NCBI GenBank assembly: GCA_963721075.1
Contig: CAVRHV010000012.1
Span: forward strand, 1-64,000
DNA: 64,000 bases
Direction of reading: 5' to 3'
From: DATFVA01 sp963721075
GTDB taxonomy: Bacteria > Bacteroidota > Ignavibacteria > Ignavibacteriales > Ignavibacteriaceae
Part shown: piece after piece, positions 8,746-19,476 of the stretch
Layout: each line of letters begins with the position of its first letter
How positions within the stretch are numbered: position 1 is the stretch's first letter
Translations under genes and position numbers: made by a program
Notes under the pieces: generated by a model
The model's input: only the letters and a program-made list of their open reading frames with translations
Database searches by the model: none
Told to the model about the DNA's origin: nothing

Positions 8746-10532
8746 TTGAGACTAACCTTGAAATGACCGACAAAATCGGCTTCCTTCTTTTCAAAAAGGG
8801 AATTATTGATGCCGCCACTTTAGAAAGGGCACTGAATGCTAAGGCTAACGACAATAACAAGGTTAAAAGAAACCTGGCACAAATTCTTGTTCAGGATTTT
8901 GGCTATGAACACGATACCATTTTCCGGGAAGTAGCCATCCTATATGCATTTCGTGAACTTGATACCCGGCCGGAAGATATTCCTGAGAATAGACTGGAAT
9001 CAATTAAGCACATGATCACCAATGCCGGTGATTCTCTTAAAAGTCAGATGCTGGAGCACAAAATAATTCCTTTCATGTATGATGAAAGGCTCAAGGATAA
9101 ATTAATCCTGGCAGCAATCGATCCTACCGACAGGAATATTCCTAAAATTGCTTTTGGGTTAAATGCAAAGAAATATGAAATAGTTTTTATACGTAAAAAA
9201 GATTATGAAAAACTGATTTCCACAATCCTTCCTCCGGAAAACGTATACTTAAAAATGATGGAGGAGATGGATGCTGAAATTAAAATTGAAGATGAAGAAA
9301 ATTCGTTTGATGAAGATGAACTTGATGCTGAAATTAATAAGAGTGCCTTAATAAACCTGGTTGAGGCTGCTCTTATTGAAGGAGTACGGAAAGGAGCGAG
9401 TGATATCCATTTCGTTCCCAAGATGGGAAATAAAACCGATATCTTGATAAGAATTGACGGAAACCTGCAGCATTGGCATACACAGGATAATACCCTTCCC
9501 GAAGCTGTTGTAGCGGTTGTAAAAGATCGTTCAAAGGGAATGGACAGGTTTGAAAGGGAAAGGGCACAGGATGGTTTTATCCAGAGAGAAATAGATGGCC
9601 ATGTTATCAGGTTCAGGGTTTCGGTTCTACCAATGGTTGGTACTGAACTTAAAAATAAATTTGAAAGCGTTGTAATAAGAATTCTGGATGATAGAAAAGT
9701 TATCACTGACCTCGATAAATTAGGACTTACCGGATATTCACGGCAGACTTTCGTTAAGGCAATTAATCAGCCTCAGGGAATGGTTATACTAACCGGACCG
9801 ACAGGAAGTGGAAAAAGTACAACTCTTGTTGCAGCTCTTTACCAGGTAATCGACCCAACCCTTAATGTATTAACGGTTGAAGATCCTGTGGAATATGTAA
9901 TTCAGGGTGCACGCCAGTTAAAAATTGGTTATAAAATGAATTTCGATCAGGCTATACGATCAATCCTTCGACATGATCCCGACGTTGTACTTGTTGGTGA
10001 GATGAGAGATAAGGAAACAGCTGAAGTCGCTATTAAACTTGCAAACACAGGTCACTTAACTTTTTCTACACTTCATACAAATGATGCACCCAGTGCTGTA
10101 TCCCGTTTGTATAAAATGGGTATAGAGCCATTTCTTATAGCATATGCTATAAATATCATCGTTGCTCAGCGTCTTGTAAGGAGTTTATGTAATAATTGCA
10201 AGCGCCGAGTGGTAAATTTTGACGAAACTCTAATGAAAGCCTCTGGCCTGAATATTGAAGAATGGAAGAATTATACGATCTATGAGCCAAAAGGATGCGA
10301 AAAGTGCAATGGGACAGGTTATAAGGGCAGATTAGCGATTCACGAGGCACTTTATTTTACAAAAGAAATCCGACAACATATCGTTCGTTCTGGTATTGAA
10401 GTTGATGAAGAAAAGATCAGAAACCAGGCAAAGGCTGACGGGACACTGACATTAAGAGAATCTGGATTTGAAAAAGTGAAATTAGGACTAACCTCAATCC
10501 AGGAAGTTCTCGCAGCTACAACAGACGAATAA
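8742..10532 (+). CDS. pilB: Pilus extension ATPase PilB (GspE/PulE family)
   Basis: This cytoplasmic hexameric ATPase powers pilus polymerisation at the PilC platform. The 596 residues begin with an N-terminal MshEN-like domain (about 1-160), then an acidic linker (EIKIEDEENSFDEDELDAEI). The ATPase core has SDIHFVP, Walker A GPTGSGKSTT (about 352-361), an Asp box with VEDPVEY, Walker B-like DPDVVLVGEMRD and the His box TGHLTFSTLHTND. A zinc-binding four-cysteine motif (CNNC near 483, CEKCNGTGYKGR near 519) marks assembly ATPases. It overlaps pilC by four bases. All catalytic motifs are intact. Confidence 0.93.
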   Translation: MIETNLEMTDKIGFLLFKKGIIDAATLERALNAKANDNNKVKRNLAQILVQDFGYEHDTIFREVAILYAFRELDTRPEDIPENRLESIKHMITNAGDSLKSQMLEHKIIPFMYDERLKDKLILAAIDPTDRNIPKIAFGLNAKKYEIVFIRKKDYEKLISTILPPENVYLKMMEEMDAEIKIEDEENSFDEDELDAEINKSALINLVEAALIEGVRKGASDIHFVPKMGNKTDILIRIDGNLQHWHTQDNTLPEAVVAVVKDRSKGMDRFERERAQDGFIQREIDGHVIRFRVSVLPMVGTELKNKFESVVIRILDDRKVITDLDKLGLTGYSRQTFVKAINQPQGMVILTGPTGSGKSTTLVAALYQVIDPTLNVLTVEDPVEYVIQGARQLKIGYKMNFDQAIRSILRHDPDVVLVGEMRDKETAEVAIKLANTGHLTFSTLHTNDAPSAVSRLYKMGIEPFLIAYAINIIVAQRLVRSLCNNCKRRVVNFDETLMKASGLNIEEWKNYTIYEPKGCEKCNGTGYKGRLAIHEALYFTKEIRQHIVRSGIEVDEEKIRNQAKADGTLTLRESGFEKVKLGLTSIQEVLAATTDE

Positions 10533-10565
10533 AAATTAGTTTACAAAAATAAATGCTTAAACAAA

Positions 10566-11825
10566 ATGACTTCAAAAGATACTAAAGATATTGCCTTAAC
10601 AATTCCGGAAATTAAAAAAGTATTAACGGACTTCTGTAATACTATTCCACCAGTGCTTCAGGGACCCGATCGGGTATCCTATTTACTTGAAAATATTGAA
10701 AAACTCGATTCGGATAAAAGAATTTTGCTCAGAAATTATCTGAATAAAGTCCTCACGAGCATGATAGAGATGGATGCTTCTGATATTGAACTTGGCGGGC
10801 ATGGAAACGGCGGACATATATGGCTAAGGATTCATGGGGATAAGGAAAGAGTAAAAGAGTTTATCCAGTTGAATGATGATGAAGCAGCAGTATTTATAAT
10901 CAATATGCTCAATGTTAATCAGCGTAAGCATCTTGCATTAACCAGGAATCTGGACTTCAGCTACACTTTTCATTATACAAGAAAAAATGCAGATGTTCGT
11001 TTCAGAGCTGACGCTTACTTTGACCTTGATTCTCTTGCTCTGAATATGCGTGCAATTAATTCAACCATAAGACCGCTGGATTCATACGGATTCCATCCAC
11101 ATGTAGTAAAAACACTCAGTCATACATATATTAAAAACGGACTTACTCTAATAACAGGAATTACGGGTTCGGGTAAATCAACCACATTAGACGCCATAGT
11201 TGACGCTCACAATCAGATTGACCCGGCACATGTCGTAATAATCGCATCTCCTGTGGAATATGTTCATACTTCAAAAGCCTGCATCATCCGTCACAGGGAG
11301 ATTGGACGTGATGTTCTGTCCTTTAAGGATGGTGTTATCCAATCATTAAGACAGGATCCGGATATTATAATAATCGGTGAAATGAGAGATCCTGAGACAA
11401 TTATGTCCGCTCTCGAAGTAACTGACACTGGTCATAAAGTTTTCTCTACACTTCATACTTCATCAGCATCGGAAACAATAGACAGAATTGTAGCCGAAGT
11501 TAATCCTCATGAGCAGGAACGTGTCAGGCACAGATTAGCAGATGTCCTTGTCTGTATAGTATCTCAAAAACTGGTGCCAAGCCTTGACGGCAAACGAGTG
11601 CTTGCAAAAGAGGTTTTAATTGTTACCCCCAGTGTTAAAGCGGCGATTAAGAATAATAACGTAAGTGAAATTTATATGATGATAAACCAGGGCGGCCAGC
11701 AGGGCATGATTACCCTGGAACAGGATCTAAAGCGGCTGTATCTGACGAAGAAAATTTCTCTTGAAACAGCCATAGCATACGCAAATAATAAAACAAGAAT
11801 ACATCAAATATTATCGGCAGCATAA
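10566..11825 (+). CDS. pilT: PilT-family ATPase (pilus retraction type)
   Basis: The 419-residue secretion ATPase lacks both the four-cysteine zinc motif and the long N-terminal domain of PilB, which places it with PilT/PilU. Walker A is GITGSGKSTT (about 197-206), followed by SPVEYVH, the Walker B region RQDPDIIIIGEMRDPET and TGHKVFSTLHTSSASETIDR. PilT hexamers depolymerise pili at the inner-membrane platform. The N-terminal half contains ASDIELGGHGNGGHIWLRI, the PAS-like domain of these ATPases. It is longer than E. coli-type PilT (about 340-370 residues) because of an N-terminal extension. It follows pilB by 33 bases and its stop overlaps the next ATG by one base, so it is in the same operon. 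PilU-like function is possible. Confidence 0.85.
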   Translation: MTSKDTKDIALTIPEIKKVLTDFCNTIPPVLQGPDRVSYLLENIEKLDSDKRILLRNYLNKVLTSMIEMDASDIELGGHGNGGHIWLRIHGDKERVKEFIQLNDDEAAVFIINMLNVNQRKHLALTRNLDFSYTFHYTRKNADVRFRADAYFDLDSLALNMRAINSTIRPLDSYGFHPHVVKTLSHTYIKNGLTLITGITGSGKSTTLDAIVDAHNQIDPAHVVIIASPVEYVHTSKACIIRHREIGRDVLSFKDGVIQSLRQDPDIIIIGEMRDPETIMSALEVTDTGHKVFSTLHTSSASETIDRIVAEVNPHEQERVRHRLADVLVCIVSQKLVPSLDGKRVLAKEVLIVTPSVKAAIKNNNVSEIYMMINQGGQQGMITLEQDLKRLYLTKKISLETAIAYANNKTRIHQILSAA

Positions 11826-13375
11826 TGAAACCATTAGTTTGTATCTACTGTGAAGGAACAGAATTAAAAGCAGCTGTACTCTCTCAAGAGGGCGGCAAGC
11901 TTAAAGTGCTAAAAACGGCATCTACTGATGTTGTTTCCCAGCCCGCTTTAGCATCAGAAGACACCCTGGGAGGTCTCCAGCTCGATACGGAAGATCTTCA
12001 AATAGAAGGGTTGAAAAAAGGCACGGGACCTGTGAGTGCACCTCAATCCGAATCAACTTCAATAGCTTTAATCAATGATGCACTTTCGGGGATAAATCTC
12101 AACAATGCTCAATTTATCCCGGCATTGACAGAACCTGCTATTTTCTACCATGTATTTGAAGGTTCAAAATTTCCTAAATCGGCTAAAGTAACCCAGGAAA
12201 TCATTAACGATATCCAGGAAGCTAAGAATGTCTCTATTGACAGCGAGAACCTTGGATATATAGAACTTGCAGACAAATCCCTTTTGTCTGTATTTCTGGG
12301 CGGCGAGGTCAGCTGTATCAAATTTATCAACTCTCTCGCCAGGTATAATAACAAGAGGTATTATAAGATACCAACAGTAAAGAGTGCTGAGATATCACTT
12401 GCATACTATGTATCAAAGAGAAAGAAATTCTTCCCTGATGATAATTCTCTTATTGTCTATATAGGCAAAGAATACAGTAAGCTGATATTCCTGCATGGCA
12501 GAAAATTAAAACACATAGGAACTACGCTCGATATTGGAACATCCAATCTTCACACCTATGATGTTTATTTTTCAAAGATACTGCTGGAGATGGAAAATGG
12601 CGGAATTTCGTCACTTGATAATATCATAGTCTGCGGGGAAGATGATTCCGAAAATCTGATTCTCTCCTTCTATGGTACTTTCCCGGAGGCAAATGTTTCC
12701 CGCCTTGAATTCGATGACCTTGATTTATCTTCACTTGATGAAGAAACAAAATCGAAGTTCTCTGCTTTCAGCGTCCCGATTTCTGTGGGAACAGAATTTA
12801 TAGACGAAGAGGAAGAAGGAACAAAAGGAATAAATCTTCTGCCTAAATATGTAAAAGACGACCAGAAGTTTATTCAGTTTGCCTGGCATGGCTATCTCAT
12901 GCTTCCGATTCTGTTTATCGCAGCATTCATTATGACACAGTCTATCCTCAAAAATCATCTTGAACTCGGAGAACTGAATCAGAAGATCACCGAAGAAACC
13001 ATCCTGATGAGACAAAACCAGGAAATATTAAATGATATTTCCCAGCTGAAAACAAAAATAGAAGGATTTGATCAAACCCAGGCCATTCTTGATTCTGCTT
13101 CTGCAGGAACCGGGGTCTGGACTGATGTTCTGCAAAATATTTCTGACTTCTTTGCAACAAGACATAACTTGTGGCTTACACAGCTTTCTGTTAACGCAAA
13201 TCAGGAAGTAGTGTTAATAGGTTATGCAGTAAACAAAGATGTTGTTACCAAATTCGCTTATTCACTCGAGGATGCCACTCTTAAGAGTATGGCATTTGAA
13301 GCATTGCGGGATGAAAATGCGTATAAATTCACTATAAGTTTTAGTTTGTTAAATAATAAGAAGAGCGTACAATGA
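11825..13375 (+). CDS. Fused PilM-PilN pilus assembly protein
   Basis: The protein has 516 residues in two parts. Residues 1-345 form an actin-like/PilM-type domain (LIVYIGKEYSKLIFLHGRKL, IGTTLDIGTSNLHTY, NIIVCGEDDSENLIL). One membrane helix follows (about 349-371, HGYLMLPILFIAAFIM), then a periplasmic coiled coil and a PilN-like domain (WTDVLQNISDFFATRHNLWL, LIGYAVNKDVVTKFAYSLED). In most bacteria PilM is cytoplasmic and binds the short cytoplasmic tail of PilN; here both are one chain, like GspL. The cytoplasmic linker between the domains is acidic (DEEEEGTKG). It overlaps pilT by one base and the next gene by four. Domain identity rests on layout and position more than on close similarity. 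Confidence 0.75.
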   Translation: MKPLVCIYCEGTELKAAVLSQEGGKLKVLKTASTDVVSQPALASEDTLGGLQLDTEDLQIEGLKKGTGPVSAPQSESTSIALINDALSGINLNNAQFIPALTEPAIFYHVFEGSKFPKSAKVTQEIINDIQEAKNVSIDSENLGYIELADKSLLSVFLGGEVSCIKFINSLARYNNKRYYKIPTVKSAEISLAYYVSKRKKFFPDDNSLIVYIGKEYSKLIFLHGRKLKHIGTTLDIGTSNLHTYDVYFSKILLEMENGGISSLDNIIVCGEDDSENLILSFYGTFPEANVSRLEFDDLDLSSLDEETKSKFSAFSVPISVGTEFIDEEEEGTKGINLLPKYVKDDQKFIQFAWHGYLMLPILFIAAFIMTQSILKNHLELGELNQKITEETILMRQNQEILNDISQLKTKIEGFDQTQAILDSASAGTGVWTDVLQNISDFFATRHNLWLTQLSVNANQEVVLIGYAVNKDVVTKFAYSLEDATLKSMAFEALRDENAYKFTISFSLLNNKKSVQ

Positions 13376-14271
13376 ACCGAAAATTAAAAAGCACACTTGG
13401 TCTGGTCGCTCTGCTTGTTTTTATACTAGTTGTGGGCGGCGTATATATCCTGGTATTTCAGAGAGGTGATCTCAACGAGAGAAGGACAAAACTCGATGAG
13501 ATGAAAGCGCATTCATACAATACAGCTGATCTGAAAGATCAGTACCAGGATCTTCAGGTACGTGCTGCAGTACTCGACTCTGTACTGGCAGCCAGGAAGT
13601 TCAACATTCCAAAAGACTTATCATCCATAAAATTCTATGATTTTGTGAATGATCTGAGCGACAGCTATTCTCCACAAACCACAATAGATATAGAATACGC
13701 AGACATGAAACCTGACAAAAACTTCTTCTACCATGAGTATAAACTCAGCGGTGGAGGAGCTTATAACGATGTTTGGCGTCTGATCTATGCTATTGAGCAA
13801 AGCAAAGAGCTGAAGAAAATAAAATCAGCTTCACTCAGCAATCTGATTAAAACAGATGAAGAAGGAATGCCGCATTTCCTGGTCAATTTTAATCTTGATG
13901 TTGCAGCCTATTATTCAAATGACAGCCGTTTCGCTACATCAGCCATGGTTGAGAATAATCTCACTGCAAGACCATTGTATGATGCGTTCTATCCTTTAAT
14001 CAGAAACGAAATTCCGCCTAATCTTGATAACCTTCTTGATGTTCAGGGTGCGAAATTATTAGCTCTGGTTCCCGAAGGTGCCTTTATAGGCGACAGCAAA
14101 GGGAACACATATTTGTTATGGGAAGGTGAACAGGTTTACCTTGGATACCTTACCAAAATCGATTATGAAAGAAACAGTGTAAGCTTCATTCTGAATAAGG
14201 GCGGCATCATAGATAAGGTCGACCTTGGACTTGAAAAAGAAGATTCTAAAAAAGACAAAAAAGGCCATTAA
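13372..14271 (+). CDS. Fused PilO-PilP-like pilus alignment protein
   Basis: The 299 residues comprise one N-terminal membrane helix (about 8-30, GLVALLVFILVVGGVYILVF), a coiled coil and a PilO-like periplasmic domain to about residue 190. A linker leads to a C-terminal beta domain from about 226 (ALVPEGAFIGDSKGNTYLLW, VYLGYLTKIDYERNSVSFIL) that looks like the PilP HR domain. That domain links the inner-membrane complex to the secretin. The tail is lysine-rich. No lipobox is present, unlike classical PilP, because the membrane helix of the PilO part anchors the chain. It overlaps the pilMN gene by four bases and precedes pilQ by 16. The PilO part is supported by position and topology, the PilP part by weak sequence pattern. 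Confidence 0.65.
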   Translation: MNRKLKSTLGLVALLVFILVVGGVYILVFQRGDLNERRTKLDEMKAHSYNTADLKDQYQDLQVRAAVLDSVLAARKFNIPKDLSSIKFYDFVNDLSDSYSPQTTIDIEYADMKPDKNFFYHEYKLSGGGAYNDVWRLIYAIEQSKELKKIKSASLSNLIKTDEEGMPHFLVNFNLDVAAYYSNDSRFATSAMVENNLTARPLYDAFYPLIRNEIPPNLDNLLDVQGAKLLALVPEGAFIGDSKGNTYLLWEGEQVYLGYLTKIDYERNSVSFILNKGGIIDKVDLGLEKEDSKKDKKGH

Positions 14272-14287
14272 AAAAGAGAGATTAAAA

Positions 14288-15526
14288 ATGAAAACATTTA
14301 CTATAACATTGTTTTTGATGCTTGGTCTGGTATTCCAGTCCTACTCACAGCAGTACCTTGAAAAAGAGTTCAAAGGATACACAAATCCTGATGAACTGGT
14401 CACTATGTCTGCATCATTGCCGTTTAATCAGGCAATTGATCTGCTTAGTAAAGTTAGCGAAAAATTCACGGGCAAAAATATTGTCTCTACCGTTGATTCT
14501 GACCAGCCAATAGGTATAGAAATAAACAATATGCCATATGACAAAGCGCTGGTCGTAATTGTACAATATGCGGGGTTGACCTATGAAGAAAAAGAAAATG
14601 TAATAGTAGTCAAAAAGCGTGGTGAAGCTGAAGATCGCTCCCCTGATAATTATGCATCAGTTGATTCCCGTGAAGTAAAAATATCAGCCGTCTTCTTTGA
14701 GCAGGACGAGAATGCCACTAAAGAAAGAGGAATTGACTGGAGAGTTTTACTTTCAGGGAAAGGATATTAATCTTGGAACTGAACTATATACCGGAGCAAA
14801 TCCTCAATCAAATACTGGTTCCGGCGGAACTCAGGTTCAGCAAAACAACTATAATATAACCGGTGATGGTACGTTTCAAAGCGGTAATTTCTTTGGGGAT
14901 GTAACTGCTGCATTTAAATTCCTGGAATCTGAACAGTTAGGAAATATTATCGCAAGCCCTAACGTGATCGTCAGAGAAGGTCAGCAAGGCAGAATACAGG
15001 TTGGTTCTGATTTTTCAGTTAAACAAAGAGATTTTGCGGGTAATGTGGTTGAAAAATTCTTCCCGACAGGAACAATAATCGAAGTAACTCCTTATCGTTT
15101 ATACTGAAGATGGAGTAGATTATACTCTACTTAAAATTAAATGTAGAAAGAAGCACTTTTCCAGGCTGGTGAGACTACAACCGAAATACGCAAAACCTCA
15201 GCAAGTACTCAGGTTGTCATGCTTAACGGCGAAGAAACAATTCTCGGTGGTCTTTATTCAAATGAAAGAACCAACTGAAAGAGTTGGAATTCCTTTCTTA
15301 AAAGACCTTCCCTGGTGGGTGTTTGGTATAAGATATCTTACCGGCAGTGATAAAGCTGTAACAACTAAGAAAGGAGCTGGTTATTTTAATTAAAGCTGAA
15401 CTGGTTCCGACTTTGAAAGAAAGATTAGCCGGACCAAGGGTTGAGAATCCTATAAAGGAAGACATTCTGAAGAACAGGCAGAGAATCAAATATTATCAGC
15501 TCAATTCATCAACAGAGGATAAATAA
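14288..15526 (+). CDS. pilQ: Secretin PilQ/GspD (multiple frameshifts)
   Basis: The outer-membrane secretin channel for the pilus. The ATG at 14288 opens a signal peptide (MKTFTITLFLMLGLVFQSYS) with GAGAGA-type upstream spacing; an in-frame start at 14225 inside the previous gene is less likely. An STN-like domain follows (LPFNQAIDLLSKVSEKF and AGLTYEEKENVIVV), then secretin signatures: QLGNIIASPNVIVREGQQG, FFPTGTIIEVTPY, VMLNGEETILGGLYSNE and VGIPFLKDLPWWVFGIRYL. The end is RIKYYQLNSSTEDK. At least six one-base shifts (near 14760, 15100, 15140, 15155, 15275 and 15370) split it. Joined length is about 412 residues, a short secretin with only one N-terminal domain. The cluster of shifts is dense enough to suggest poor read support here. 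Confidence 0.8.
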
Positions 15527-15536
15527 TTCGGGTGTT

Positions 15537-15902
15537 ATGGAAACTATTCTTATTGTTGATGACGACACGAACCTGTGTAATGTCCTTAGAGAAGAGCTTA
15601 GTGAAGTAGGCTATGATGCAGAATATGTTAATACCGGAGACGATGCTTTTTCCTTCCTTGTGAAAAAACCAGTAGACCTGATTCTGCTGGATCTCAAGAT
15701 GCCGGGGAAAGATGGTTTTGAAGTACTGAAAGAACTCGAGAAGAAGGAGATAAAAACGAAAGTAATAGTACTTACCGCTTATGCGGATGTTAAAAGTGCT
15801 ATTGACTCGGCTAAAATGGGAGCCAGCGATTTTATCAGCAAACCTTACGATTTTGATGAGCTTCTCATCACTATTCGTAAGGTCCTTCAACGAGAGAATT
15901 AG
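15537..15902 (+). CDS. Single-domain response regulator (CheY-like receiver)
   Basis: The product is one receiver domain of 121 residues with the acidic pocket VDDD near the start, the phosphoacceptor aspartate in LILLDLKMPGKDG (about Asp52), the threonine in VIVLTAYAD and the lysine in ISKPYDFDEL. There is no output domain, so it must act by protein contact or as a relay in a phosphotransfer chain. It starts 10 bases after pilQ and is followed 27 bases later by a hybrid kinase on the same strand. A link to pilus control or motility is plausible. The receiver is close in style to the one on the NtrC-type regulator at 22140-23504. Confidence 0.88.
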   Translation: METILIVDDDTNLCNVLREELSEVGYDAEYVNTGDDAFSFLVKKPVDLILLDLKMPGKDGFEVLKELEKKEIKTKVIVLTAYADVKSAIDSAKMGASDFISKPYDFDELLITIRKVLQREN

Positions 15903-15929
15903 TAAAATTTCACTCTTATATGGTTTACT

Positions 15930-18900
15930 ATGAAACTCAGTTTAAGAATATTAATCATTAATTTTACCATTGTTGTACTGATACTGGGGAGTGCTGCTTT
16001 TGCTTTCTACTCGGTTATGTATAATGTTCTCACCTCACAGCAGTCGAAACAGCTGCAGAATTCTCTCAATGAATTCCTTTACACATACCGGGACATGCAG
16101 CAGAATTCTGATGATGATTTTTATAAAATTATTGATAATAATGAAATCAGTTCCCTATCTCCTAAGTCGCTGACTAAAAATTTAGATTTTGTGCTTCAAA
16201 CTTATCCCGGGTCAGAAAACATCTCTAAATTTACCGGGAAAAAAGAAATTATATTTCCAAAGGGAAGCTTCGATTTGAATGAATTCCTGCAGGAAAATCC
16301 TTTTGTTTCGTTGAATACTTTTACAAATGAAAAAGGGGTAACTTTTTATTACGGCAGATTGATTTCTGCTGCCTTGCTGACTGATATTTCCGGTAAAATC
16401 AATGCGGATGTTGCATTGGTCATAGGATGGTACACCCGTAGAAATATCTAATTCTGAAAAGAATAGTAATATTATAGGTGGACTTAAAAATGCTTATTCT
16501 AAATTAAACAGACAAGATAAATCTTCTGTATACGCTTCAGATAATGAAGCATCTGACTTTGTCGCGGCTATATTCAATCCGGGTACATCTAACAACAGTA
16601 AGGTATCATTCCTTGTATTTAATACAATTAATGAGGCTGCTGACCTTCGGGCCAATATCCGTTATGTAATAATAGTTATTGGTGTCGCGGGCTCGATTCT
16701 GGCTTTAATACTTACACTTGTATTTACTGATAAAATACGAAAACAGATTAAGCAATTGAATCTTGCCACCGAAGCAACTAAAGCCGGTGATTTCAGTACC
16801 AGGATAGAGGTAAAAAGCAAAGATGAAATAGGTCAGCTGGCCGGGGCTTTCAATCTCATGATGGATGAATTGAATAAGAATCAGAAGGCGATGAATGAAT
16901 ATTCAGAGTTCATCATACTGTTGAATCAAAACCCTACGCTGTCTGAAATTTCAGAAGCAGCTCTCAAAAAAATAATCAGTACCAGCGGTTTTACTGTGGG
17001 AGCTTTATATACAGTCGACGAAGACAAAATTAAAATGGTGAGCTCATATGGTATTAAGAAAGATTCTCTGAATGAAACCCCGGAATTGTTTGAGCCTGTT
17101 CTGAAAAACCATACTCCCGTTGAAATTGAATCGGAAGAAGGACTTCCGGTTATAAATTCCGGTTTGATCAGTCTGAATTTAAAACATTTATTAATTCAGC
17201 CTATCATCTATAATAATAAGGTTATTGCCATTCTTGAACTGGGAGGAGTCCGGAAACCTTCGAAAGAGGCTATTGAATATCTTCAGAATATACAGGAGCA
17301 GCTTGCAATAGGACTAATGAATTCGCTGGCTCTTGTTCAGATGGAAAAGCTGATTTCCGACCTCAAATCACTTAATGACGATTACCAGGAACAGAATATT
17401 AAGATTAAAAAGCAGAATGATACTCTTACCCAGCTGCACGATGAATTAAAACAGAAGGCAGATGAACTCGAGGTTGAAAAACAAAAAGCCGAAGAGCTTA
17501 CCCGGTTGAAATCACAGTTCCTTGCCAGTATGTCGCACGAACTCAGAACACCTATGAATGCCATCCTTGGTCTTACTGAACTAATGCTTGACGATGCGAC
17601 TATTAAAGCAAAAGACAGGGAAAGATTATACGTGGTAATGAATAGTGCAAAGAGACTGATGGGGTTAATAAATGACATCCTTGACCTTTCAAAGATTGAA
17701 GCGGGCAGAATGGATATCGCGCTTGAGGACTTCTTCCTGGAGGATCTGTTAGCGGAGGTTAATGCTTCAGTAACTCCCCTTCTTGTAAATAAAAATATTG
17801 AATTTAAAGTCGTCAAAAAAACTGATACCCATGTCATTATAAATACAGATAAGGGTAAGGTCATCCAGGTATTAATTAACCTCCTGGGCAATGCTGTTAA
17901 GTTTACTCATGAAGGTCAAATTGAGTTTAAGATCTCCAAAGCAGATAAAAACGAATTGCGCTTCGATGTTACCGACAGCGGTATAGGAATATCGGAAGAA
18001 GATCAAAAGATTATCTTTGAGGAATTCCGGCAGATAGACGGAACTACAACCAGAAAATACGGCGGAACGGGCCTGGGTCTTGCAATATGTAAAAAGATTG
18101 CAGAGCTAATGAATGGGTCAATATCCGTTAAGAGCGAAAAAGGTAAGGGATCCACATTTACATTCACTATTCCATTAGTGGTAGTAGAACAGAAAAAGAA
18201 AGAGGTCGTTCCTCATCTTAATATTGAAAAGCTTATTAAAAACCGTCAGCACCCAATCCTGGTGATTGATGATGATCCGGACGTTAGATACACAATCGGT
18301 CAGTATCTGATATCAAAAGGATATGAAGTGGAATATGCTGAGGATGGTGAAAAAGGTTTGCAAAAGGCAATCGCACTGCAGCCTTTTGCCATTACACTCG
18401 ATATAATGCTTCCAAGAAAAGACGGCTGGAGCGTACTTAAAGAATTAAAGGAAAATCCTGAAACTGAGGATATTCCTGTAATCCTTGTCTCGATTATTAG
18501 TGACAAAAACCTGGGGTATGGTCTTGGTGCCTATGAATATATTGTCAAACCGATTTCTTCCGACAAACTGACTCATGCCTTTAATGCGCTTGAAGAGAAA
18601 GCTAAGAAACGGATAGAGAAAATTGTAATAGTGGATGATGATGAGAATGTATTTGAAAATTTTAGGGAAGCGTTTGCTAATGAAAATGTTCGGATAGACT
18701 ATATTAAAGACAGCGAACTGGCATTCAGTAAAATAAAAGAGGTCCAGCCGGATCTTATTATCCTTGACCTCCTTATGCCTAATGTAGACGGCATCACTCT
18801 ATCCCACAAGCTGAAAACTCATCGGGAGACCCGGGATATTCCTATCATAATAAGTACAAACGATGAGATGAGTGATGATGAGAAGAAATCTCTTAACCAT

Positions 18901-19476
18901 ATTGTTGAAAATATTACGGTTAAATCCAAAGGTCATCCGCTTGATGTGCTTAAAGTTGTCAGAGACAGGATCCGTCTTCAGGAAGAAAATGCAGAGATGC
19001 CTAACCCTATAGAACTGCCGGAGAAGCCGAAAGCAGAAACAATTGAAGAAACTATCCCGGAGGAACTTCCTGCTGAAGAAGAGATTGCTGTTAACGGAGA
19101 TGTACTGATAGTCGACGATGATTCAGATACCCTTTTTACTCTTAATGAAATTGTTACCTCCTGTAATTGTAATACTACAATGGTCACGGGAGGAAAAGAA
19201 TGTCTTGAAGCCCTTGCCGTTAAAATTCCTGATCTTATACTGCTTGATATAATGATGCCGGGGATGGATGGGTTCCAGACATTGAACAGAATTAAACAAA
19301 ATAAATTGTGGCAGAATATTCCGGTCTTTGCGGTAACTGCCAAAGCCATGGTAGAGGATAAAGAGATAATTCTAAGACATGGATTTGATGATTATATCTC
19401 AAAACCTGTTAATTCCGCTTCTATGGCATTTAAAATTGAACGACTATTCTCGAAATTAAATACTGTGGTCAAATGA
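15930..19476 (+). CDS. Membrane hybrid histidine kinase with three receiver domains (one frameshift)
   Basis: A single shift near 16430 separates the sensor part from the rest; joined length is about 1,180 residues. Order: membrane helix 1 (residues about 6-28), a periplasmic sensor of about 220 residues, membrane helix 2 (VIIVIGVAGSILALIL), HAMP (IEVKSKDEIGQLAGAFN), a GAF-like domain, a coiled coil, HisKA with MSHELRTPMNAILGL, and HATPase (NLLGNAVKF, DSGIGIS, GGTGLGLAI). Receivers 1 and 2 are in tandem (TLDIMLPRKDG and LIILDLLMPNVDG) and, after a Glu/Pro linker, receiver 3 is DLILLDIMMPGMDG. All three keep the aspartate. In receiver 2 the usual switch threonine/serine and lysine region is less regular. 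The gene overlaps the next by four bases (ATGA), implying a coupled phosphorelay. Confidence 0.88.

Noticed and set aside
9203..9706. 167-codon open frame on the reverse strand inside pilB
   Set aside because: It is the serine-rich shadow of a strongly conserved ATPase gene, with no ribosome site.
17382..17891. 169-codon open frame on the reverse strand inside the hybrid kinase
   Set aside because: It lies opposite the HisKA and HATPase coding sequence and has the low-complexity Ser/Phe composition of a shadow frame.
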